11,500 nucleotides of DNA from SKLM01 sp964450435. GTDB lineage: Bacteria; Chloroflexota; Anaerolineae; B4-G1. Positions 6,430-11,500 of the stretch are shown piece after piece. Where the stretch lies: contig CAYVCX010000078.1 in assembly GCA_964450435.1 (NCBI GenBank), positions 1-11,500 of the forward strand, written 5' to 3'. Position 1 is the first letter of the stretch; every line of letters begins with the position of its first letter. The position numbers and the translations under genes are program-made. The notes under the pieces were generated by a model that saw nothing but the letters and a program-made list of their open reading frames with translations, made no database searches and was not told where the DNA came from.

Positions 6430-7743
6430 ATGCGCTCAAAGCTTCAGAGTACTCATAGTTATGCGAGGGTGGTCAACGCGTGGTGCATGTACGACTGGGC
6501 GAACAGTGCCTTTGCCACGACGATCATGGCTGCGGTCCTGCCCACGTTCTACAGCGAGGTTGCCGGGGCGACCCTGGAGCCCGTGCAGGCGAGCAGCTAC
6601 TGGGGATACACCAACACGGCGGCGATGTTGCTGGTTGCCTTTGCGGCCCCAATTCTGGGGGCCATCGCCGACCACGGAGGGGTGAAGAAGCGTTTCCTGG
6701 GCGGATTCGCCGGATTGGGAATCCTCTTCACCGCGCTCCTGGTGCTGGTGAGCACGGGCGACTGGCTGATGGCATCGCTGTTCTACATCCTGGGGCGGAT
6801 TGGTTTCTCCGGGTCGATCGTGTTCTACGACGCGCTGCTGCCTCACGTCGCGCGCTCGGAGGACATCGACCAGGTGTCTACGAAGGGGTATGCTCTGGGA
6901 TATCTGGGTGGGGGACTGCTTCTGGTGGCTAACCTGGCGTGGATCATGCAGCCGGGATGGTTCGGACTGCCAGATGCGGAGATCGCCGCGCGGCTGTCGT
7001 TCCTGAGTGTAGCGATCTGGTGGACGGTGTTCTCGGTCCCGTTGTTTCGCCGGGTGGATGAGCCTGCGTTCGTGCGGCGCGAGGGGGAGAGCCCCAATCC
7101 TGTCAGGGCTGGTTTTCAACGTCTGGCGCGGACGTTCCGCGATGTGCGTCATTATCGGGAGCTATTCAAGTTTCTGATCGCGTTCTGGTTCTACAATGAC
7201 GGGATTGGGACTATCATCACGATGGCGGTGATCTTTGGCAAGGAGATCGGCCTGGAGACAACCGACCTCATCGGGGCGATCCTCGCCGTCCAGTTTGTCG
7301 GTGTTCCCTTCGCCTTTGGGTTTGGCTGGCTAGCCCGCCGGTTGGGGGCGAAGCGTTCGATCCTCTTGGCACTGGGAGTCTATGCGATGATCGCCGTCGG
7401 AGGATACTTCCTGCAGACCAGCCTCCACTTCTGGATCCTGGCCTTCCTGGTGGCGACGGTTCAGGGAGGCGCACAGGCGCTCAGCCGGTCGCTGTTCGGT
7501 CGCCTGGTGCCGAAGGCGAAGACGGCGGAGTTTTTCGGTTTCTACGATGTCAGCTCCAAGTTCTCGGGCATCTTCGGACCCGCGATTTTCGGCGTGGTGG
7601 GGCAGCTGACCGGATCCAGTCGGCTGAGCATCATCTCGCTGGTTGTGTTCTTCCTCGTTGGCGGCGTGTTGCTGCTGCGGGTGGATGAAGAGCGCGGCAT
7701 CCGGCTGGCCGAGGAAGAGAACCTGCTAACGGGAATGGCGTAG
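6430..7743 (+). CDS. MFS transporter, Atg22/UMF1 family
   Basis: This 437-residue inner-membrane protein of the major facilitator superfamily belongs to the branch related to fungal Atg22 (UMF1). The start ATG 6430 has a full AAGGAGG at 6416-6422, seven bases upstream. The hallmark YDWANSAFATT is at residues 21-31, just before the first helix. A second family-typical stretch, FYNDGIGTIITMAVIFGKEIG, begins at 254 at the start of the second half, and TAEFFGFYDVSSKFSGIFGP begins at 365. The sequence is hydrophobic throughout, consistent with about 12 helices, with a polar central loop around residues 205-245. Fungal Atg22 exports amino acids from the vacuole, but bacterial members have no settled substrate, so none is assigned. 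It has its own promoter, is divergent from dapB and is followed by a 107-base gap before surE. Confidence 0.9.
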   Translation: MRSKLQSTHSYARVVNAWCMYDWANSAFATTIMAAVLPTFYSEVAGATLEPVQASSYWGYTNTAAMLLVAFAAPILGAIADHGGVKKRFLGGFAGLGILFTALLVLVSTGDWLMASLFYILGRIGFSGSIVFYDALLPHVARSEDIDQVSTKGYALGYLGGGLLLVANLAWIMQPGWFGLPDAEIAARLSFLSVAIWWTVFSVPLFRRVDEPAFVRREGESPNPVRAGFQRLARTFRDVRHYRELFKFLIAFWFYNDGIGTIITMAVIFGKEIGLETTDLIGAILAVQFVGVPFAFGFGWLARRLGAKRSILLALGVYAMIAVGGYFLQTSLHFWILAFLVATVQGGAQALSRSLFGRLVPKAKTAEFFGFYDVSSKFSGIFGPAIFGVVGQLTGSSRLSIISLVVFFLVGGVLLLRVDEERGIRLAEEENLLTGMA

Positions 7744-7786
7744 CGGGAGAGCGAGATTCGTTCGGGTTGGATCGAATGGGCGTGGA

Positions 7787-7809
7787 GGGCCGCGGCTATT
7801 CTGTGGCCC
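7787..7809 (+). terminator. Hairpin between transporter gene and surE, possible weak terminator
   Basis: GGGCCGC (7787-7793) and GTGGCCC (7803-7809) can form a 7-bp stem (one G-T pair) around a 9-base loop, 44 bases after the transporter stop. No T run follows, so intrinsic termination is doubtful. It lies just before the predicted surE promoter and could insulate the two genes. Confidence 0.3.
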
Positions 7810-7815
7810 GCAGGC

Positions 7816-7844
7816 TTGTGGAAAACGTCCAGTCTGGTTATCAT
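7816..7844 (+). promoter_or_regulatory. Predicted surE promoter giving a leaderless mRNA
   Basis: TTGTGG (7816-7821) and TATCAT (7839-7844, 5 of 6 consensus) are exactly 17 bases apart. The -10 box ends 6 bases before GTG 7851, so transcription would start at or next to the first base of the start codon. There is no Shine-Dalgarno before this GTG, which fits leaderless translation. Confidence 0.5.
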
Positions 7845-7850
7845 TGCGGT

Positions 7851-8690
7851 GTGTCGAAACATGATGAGACGCCGCCGCTGATCCTTATCACGAACGACGA
7901 CGGGATTGAGTCGCCGGGGCTGCATGCGGCAGCCCGAGCCGTCCTGCCTCTTGGTGATGTGCTAATCGTCGCTCCCAGCCGACAATGGTCCGGGGCGGGG
8001 AGGAGCCTGCCCCCCGGCGTGCAGGGCAGCATCGCGCGCTACCGGCTGGAGATCGACGGGCAGCGGCCTCCCGCCTATCAGGTGGATGGTTCCCCGGCCG
8101 CGGCGGTGCTGCATGGTCTGTTCGAGCTCGCGTCGCGGGAGCCAGCGCTGGTGGTCTCGGGGATCAACTATGGGGAGAACGTAGGAGCTGATGTGACCGT
8201 CTCGGGTACGGTGGGGGCGGCCCTGGAGGGAGCGGCTAACGGCTTGCCCGCTCTGGCTGTCTCTCTGCAGACGCCGAAGGAGACGCACACGGAGCCTTCG
8301 GATGATGTAGACTTCAGCGCCGCCGTCTATTTCACGCGCTTGTTCGCCCGAAATCTTCTGCAAATCGCCCTGCCCTTCGATGTGGACGTGCTCAAGGTGG
8401 ACGTGCCCTCGAGCGCAACCCCGGAGACGGCCTGGCGCCTGACCCGGGTGTCGAGGCACACGTACTTCACCCCCGTTTCGCCCAGACGGGAAGGCCTGGC
8501 TGAACCCGCCCGGATCGACTACGAACCGCTTCCCGATCCTGAGTTGACCGAGCCCGATTCTGACATCTACGCCCTGGCCGTCGATCGGGTCATTTCTGTT
8601 GCTCCTCTCAGCTATGATTTGACGTCACGCGTCGGGCGGGGCGTCCTGGAGGAGCTCCTGCGAGGTCCGAAAGGGCGTCGACCCGCTTGA
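7851..8690 (+). CDS. surE: 5'/3'-nucleotidase SurE
   Basis: This 279-residue cytosolic metal-dependent phosphatase removes phosphate from nucleoside monophosphates. I chose GTG 7851 because only nine residues then precede the conserved first strand LILITNDDG. The frame is open back to ATG 7767, but those 28 codons resemble nothing in the family and cover a hairpin and the predicted promoter. Metal ligands D16 and D17 lie in TNDDGIESPG, the conserved Ser is S47 in APSRQWSGAGRS, and the Asn ligand lies in VSGINYGENVG, followed by VSGTVGAALEGA. The C-terminal half carries TPVSPRREG and DSDIYALAVDRVISVAPLSYD, as in the longer SurE proteins. All catalytic elements are present. There is no overlap with the neighbours; the downstream GT2 gene starts 69 bases after the stop and has its own promoter. 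Confidence 0.95.
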   Translation: MSKHDETPPLILITNDDGIESPGLHAAARAVLPLGDVLIVAPSRQWSGAGRSLPPGVQGSIARYRLEIDGQRPPAYQVDGSPAAAVLHGLFELASREPALVVSGINYGENVGADVTVSGTVGAALEGAANGLPALAVSLQTPKETHTEPSDDVDFSAAVYFTRLFARNLLQIALPFDVDVLKVDVPSSATPETAWRLTRVSRHTYFTPVSPRREGLAEPARIDYEPLPDPELTEPDSDIYALAVDRVISVAPLSYDLTSRVGRGVLEELLRGPKGRRPA

Positions 8691-8705
8691 CCGGCGTGCT
8701 ATAAT
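8678..8705 (+). promoter_or_regulatory. Extended -10 promoter of the GT2-phosphodiesterase unit
   Basis: TATAAT at 8700-8705 is a perfect -10 box and is preceded by TGC, giving a complete extended -10. TCGACC at 8678-8683, 16 bases upstream, is a partial -35. The predicted start is near 8712, leaving a leader of about 48 bases before ATG 8760. The -35 lies inside the last codons of surE. Confidence 0.65.
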
Positions 8706-8759
8706 GCGCGGCGCGGGCTGATCGATGGACCAGCATCTTCTGCACGATGGACACTAACG

Positions 8760-9773
8760 ATGGGTAAGCCAGAGTCACAGATCGAACTCTCGGTCGTTCT
8801 GCCAATCCACAACGAGGCTGAATCACTGCCAAAGTTGATCCCAGAGCTGTCCGGGGTGCTGCGGCAGCTGGGGCGGCCGTACGAGATTGTCGCTGTTGAT
8901 GACGGAAGCAGCGACGACAGCGTGGCTGTTCTCCGGGACCTACAGGAAGACGAGGCGGGGCTGCGCATCATCCAGTTCCGGCGCAACTTCGGCCAGACTG
9001 CTGCCTTCGGTGCTGGTTTTGACCACGCTCGGGGGGACATTGTGGTCACCATGGACGCCGACGGTCAGAACGATCCCGCTGACATCCCCCGTCTGTTGGA
9101 GGTAATGGACGAGGGGAACTACGATCTGGTTAACGGCTGGCGGCAGAATCGGAAGGAACCGTTCCTCACCCGCAGATTGCCGTCACTGGTGGCGAACTGG
9201 CTTATCACCAACGCGAGCGACATCCATCTGCACGATCGGGGCTGCTCGCTGAGGGTCCTGCGCCGCGATCTGGTGAGGCAGATGAACCTCTACGGCGAAC
9301 TGCACCGCTTCATTCCGGAGATGGCGAGCTTGATTGGGGTGCGGGTGGCCGAGGTCCCGGTGAATGATCGCCCTCGAGAGGCCGGTGAGTCGAAGTACCG
9401 CGCCCTTGCCCGCACGCCGCGGGTGCTGCTCGACCTGGTGACGGTGTCTTTCCTGTTGAGCTATTCGAAGCGTCCCATGCAGCTCTTTGGGACGTTTGGG
9501 CTTCTCAGCGGTACGGCGGGCGGACTGATTGGCGTGTATCTTGTCGGGGCCAAGGTCCTGCGCGGGTTGCTCTACGGTCAGGAGGCTTTCCGCAGCTTTC
9601 GTATTGGGACCAGCCCGTGGACGATGCTCTCTATCCTGTTGATTGTGCTCGGTGTTCAGTTCTTGATGATGGGGCTTCTGGGAGAGATCCTGACCCGGAC
9701 GTATCATGAGGCGCAGGACAAGCCGACGTACGTCGTCCGCCGCGTGCTGGACGTGGGAGACGACGACAGATGA
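8760..9773 (+). CDS. GT2 family polyprenyl-phosphate glycosyltransferase (DPM1/GtrB/ArnC-like)
   Basis: This 337-residue protein has a cytosolic GT-A catalytic domain of about 230 residues and two C-terminal membrane helices (about 242-263 and 288-309). It begins with the typical strand LSVVLPIHNEAESL (10-23). Nucleotide-sugar binding is shown by VDDGSSDD (46-53), the metal-binding DAD lies in MDADGQNDPADI (98 onward), and the acceptor-side motif GCSLRVLRR follows. Enzymes of this type move a sugar from a nucleotide donor to undecaprenyl or a similar phosphate, making the donor used by GT-C transferases on the outer face. Which sugar is used cannot be told. The start ATG 8760 has only a weak GGA about 8 bases upstream. 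The stop overlaps the ATG of the next gene as ATGA, implying coupled expression. Confidence 0.94.
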   Translation: MGKPESQIELSVVLPIHNEAESLPKLIPELSGVLRQLGRPYEIVAVDDGSSDDSVAVLRDLQEDEAGLRIIQFRRNFGQTAAFGAGFDHARGDIVVTMDADGQNDPADIPRLLEVMDEGNYDLVNGWRQNRKEPFLTRRLPSLVANWLITNASDIHLHDRGCSLRVLRRDLVRQMNLYGELHRFIPEMASLIGVRVAEVPVNDRPREAGESKYRALARTPRVLLDLVTVSFLLSYSKRPMQLFGTFGLLSGTAGGLIGVYLVGAKVLRGLLYGQEAFRSFRIGTSPWTMLSILLIVLGVQFLMMGLLGEILTRTYHEAQDKPTYVVRRVLDVGDDDR

Positions 9774-11404
9774 CCCAGGTTGTGGTGATCGGGATTGACG
9801 GAGCCAGTTTCGATCTGATCGGTCCCTGGGCGGAAGCGGGCGATCTGCCCAACATCGCCCGTCTGATGGCGGAGGGGTCCCACGGGTTGCTGGAATCGAC
9901 GCTGCCGCCGGTGACCTCACCGGCGTGGCCGACGTTCGCTACGGGGAAGAATCCCGGCAAGCACGGCGTATTCGATTTTATCCGTCCGATGGGAGGGCGG
10001 TTTGAGTTGGTGAGCGGCTCTTCCCTTCGCGCCCCGACGCTATGGGACATTCTCTCGGCGGCAGGTCGCAAGGTCGGGGTCATGAACGTCCCGATCACAT
10101 ATCCCCCGAAGCCGGTGAATGGATTCCTGATAGCCGGTATGCTGTCGCCGATGGATGGGGTTTTCACGTATCCCGCTGACCTGCTTGGGTCATACGAGGG
10201 TCGAATGAAGCCCTATCGCATCGCCCCCCGTGTCCAATATAAGGAAGGGAACGAGGAGCGCTTCATCGCGGACCTTCTGGATCTGGTGGATCGACGGGGA
10301 GAGTACGCCCTGCAGCTGATGGAGGATCACCCTCACGAGTTCTTGATGTTCCATTTCCAGGCCACCGACGTCCTGCAGCACGCGCTGTGGAAGCTTATCG
10401 ATCCATCCCATCCGCGCTACGATGTGGGTCAGGCCAGGCGTTTTGCTCCGGGGTTCAAGAGCGTCTATCGACGAATCGACGACTATATTGGTCACATAAT
10501 GGACCGCCTCGTCGATGAAGCCACGGTCATAGTAATGTCCGATCACGGCTTCGGGCCTCTGCACCACACAGTCAACTTGAATCTGCTGCTTCTGGACCAG
10601 GGTCTCTTGCGCCTGAAGAGAGGCGCGTGGACCCGGCTCAAGGCGAATCTTTTTCGAGCGGGACTTACGCCGGCGTCGATCTGGCACTTGATTGAGGGTG
10701 TTGGTCTGCAGAATTATGTGTGGCAGGTGTCGAAGTCGACGCGGAACAGGATCGTGAGCAAGTTTCTGTCCTTCGATGACGTGGACTGGAGCCGGACTCT
10801 CGCTTACTCCATCGGCCACGTGGGCCAGGTCTACATCAATCTGAAGGGACGTGAGCCCGAGGGGATTGTGGCGCCAGGAGAGGAGTACAAGGCCGCACGG
10901 CAGCGGGTGATCGAGGCTTTGCAGGAGCTCCGGCACCCAGAGAGCGGTGAGCCGATGGTCGATGAGATCATCCCTGGGGATCAGGTTGTCCACGGACCTT
11001 ATGCGTCTCGGAGCGCCGATCTGCACCTGGTTCTCGACGACTACCAGGCTATCGCCTTCCCGCTCTTTGCCGCCGACCGCCGTATTGTCACGAGCCAGAT
11101 TCGCGGTGATTCCGGCTGCCACCGACGACACGGGGTCCTCATCGCCTGGGGTGGAGGGATCTGTGCCGGCAAGACAGTGGAGGGTGCCCGGATTATGGAT
11201 CTGGCGCCGACCATCCTGCACCTGATGGGCCTTCGGGTTCCCGACGACATGGACGGACGTGTGCTGACCTCCACGATGTCCGGGCGTCACCCGGTCGAGT
11301 ACAAACGAGAGAGGGCGACGGACGCTGGCGCCGAACGGAAGCTCTCCGCCGAGGAGACTGCCCAGGTAGAAGAGCGGCTCCGGTCGCTGGGCTATCTGGG
11401 CTAG
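9770..11404 (+). CDS. Alkaline-phosphatase-superfamily phosphodiesterase/phosphatase (type I phosphodiesterase/nucleotide pyrophosphatase-like)
   Basis: This 544-residue protein has all seven two-metal residues of the superfamily: D10 in IGIDGAS, the nucleophile T49 in PPVTSPAWPTFATG, D200 and H204 in FQATDVLQH, D258 and H259 in MSDHGFG, and H451 in SGCHRRHG. It also has the family pieces KNPGKHGVFDF (60-70), DLAPTILHLMGL, DDMDGRVL and a C-terminal ERLRSLGYLG tail. No signal peptide or membrane helix is visible, so it should be cytosolic, unlike classical alkaline phosphatase. The substrate (nucleotide, phosphodiester or sugar phosphate) cannot be predicted. ATG 9770 overlaps the GT2 stop by four bases, so the two proteins are made together. 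That arrangement suggests action on a lipid-linked or nucleotide-sugar intermediate, which is inference only. Confidence 0.9.
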   Translation: MTQVVVIGIDGASFDLIGPWAEAGDLPNIARLMAEGSHGLLESTLPPVTSPAWPTFATGKNPGKHGVFDFIRPMGGRFELVSGSSLRAPTLWDILSAAGRKVGVMNVPITYPPKPVNGFLIAGMLSPMDGVFTYPADLLGSYEGRMKPYRIAPRVQYKEGNEERFIADLLDLVDRRGEYALQLMEDHPHEFLMFHFQATDVLQHALWKLIDPSHPRYDVGQARRFAPGFKSVYRRIDDYIGHIMDRLVDEATVIVMSDHGFGPLHHTVNLNLLLLDQGLLRLKRGAWTRLKANLFRAGLTPASIWHLIEGVGLQNYVWQVSKSTRNRIVSKFLSFDDVDWSRTLAYSIGHVGQVYINLKGREPEGIVAPGEEYKAARQRVIEALQELRHPESGEPMVDEIIPGDQVVHGPYASRSADLHLVLDDYQAIAFPLFAADRRIVTSQIRGDSGCHRRHGVLIAWGGGICAGKTVEGARIMDLAPTILHLMGLRVPDDMDGRVLTSTMSGRHPVEYKRERATDAGAERKLSAEETAQVEERLRSLGYLG

Positions 11405-11442
11405 GGGGCCCCCGACGCTACATCTCTCCCGCGGAGGGGCTG

Positions 11443-11500
11443 ATGCCTCTGGCAAAGCTCGCGGCGCTGGTCAGTTTGTCTGGGAGATGGCGATTTCAGG
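11443..11500 (+). CDS. Possible start of a further gene (cut by window edge)
   Basis: ATG 11443 follows GGAGG (11433-11437) with a 5-base spacer, 38 bases after the phosphodiesterase stop. The frame is open for 19 codons to the window end (MPLAKLAALVSLSG...). The GGAG can pair with CTCC at 11426-11429 around a 3-base loop, which might limit its use. The piece is too short to assign a family. It is called only from ribosome-binding site, spacing and strand continuity. Confidence 0.4.
   Translation, partial: MPLAKLAALVSLSGRWRFQ

Noticed and set aside
6197..6439. N-terminal extension of dapB (81 codons in frame)
   Set aside because: DapB proteins begin at the nucleotide-binding strand (MVKLLIVGPNG). 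ATG 6196 has AAGGAG, and the extension overlaps the dapB promoter.
6436..7152. Minus-strand open frame of 238 codons opposite the transporter
   Set aside because: It is Gln/Arg/His-rich and antisense to a clear MFS gene, with no ribosome-binding site of note.
10190..11455. Minus-strand open frame of 421 codons opposite the phosphodiesterase gene
   Set aside because: The plus strand encodes a protein with every catalytic residue of its family; the antisense product shows no recognisable motif.
1..11500. CRISPR array, tRNA, rRNA, insertion sequence or phage gene
   Set aside because: I saw no regularly spaced repeats, no tRNA cloverleaf pattern, and no transposase or integrase motif on either strand.

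Overview
The window is G+C-rich bacterial chromosome. It is densely packed, with short intergenic gaps, ATGA-type overlaps and several GTG starts. No rRNA, tRNA, CRISPR array, insertion sequence or phage gene is visible. The gene types suggest a member of the Chloroflexota or a similar lineage: YfhO-like membrane glycosyltransferases, an Atg22/UMF1-type transporter, and a cytosolic alkaline-phosphatase-superfamily protein ending in an LRSLGYLG-type tail. This placement is an inference from protein style, not a measured one.

Minus-strand block 1 (1-4608). Three large polytopic membrane proteins are read right to left from a convincing sigma-70 promoter at 4640-4668. The first (3004-4608) and third (1-893, running off the left edge) are paralogues of each other. 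The middle one (886-3014) is a YfhO-like protein broken by a frameshift near 1820. All three look like GT-C-type, lipid-linked-sugar-dependent glycosyltransferases, and neighbouring reading frames overlap by 8-11 bases.

Minus-strand block 2 (4860-6196). dapB (lysine/diaminopimelate pathway) overlaps mobB (molybdenum cofactor) by 4 bases. They are read from a promoter at 6282-6310, and a weak terminator-like hairpin follows mobB.

Plus-strand block (6430-11500). In order it holds an Atg22/UMF1-family MFS transporter, the surE nucleotidase, a GT2 polyprenyl-phosphate glycosyltransferase, an alkaline-phosphatase-superfamily phosphodiesterase overlapping the GT2 gene by ATGA, and probably the first codons of another gene at the right edge. 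surE seems to have its own promoter, placed so that its mRNA would begin at the GTG start codon (leaderless).

How the genes fit together: a GT2 enzyme of the DPM1/GtrB type would make polyprenyl-phosphate sugars inside the cell. GT-C enzymes like the three in block 1 typically use such donors outside the membrane. The window may therefore carry parts of one surface-glycosylation pathway, but the two parts lie in different transcription units, so the link is inferred. The other genes are housekeeping or general transport. I do not see a clearly undescribed system. The best candidates for follow-up are the GT-C trio with its frameshift and the GT2-phosphodiesterase pair.
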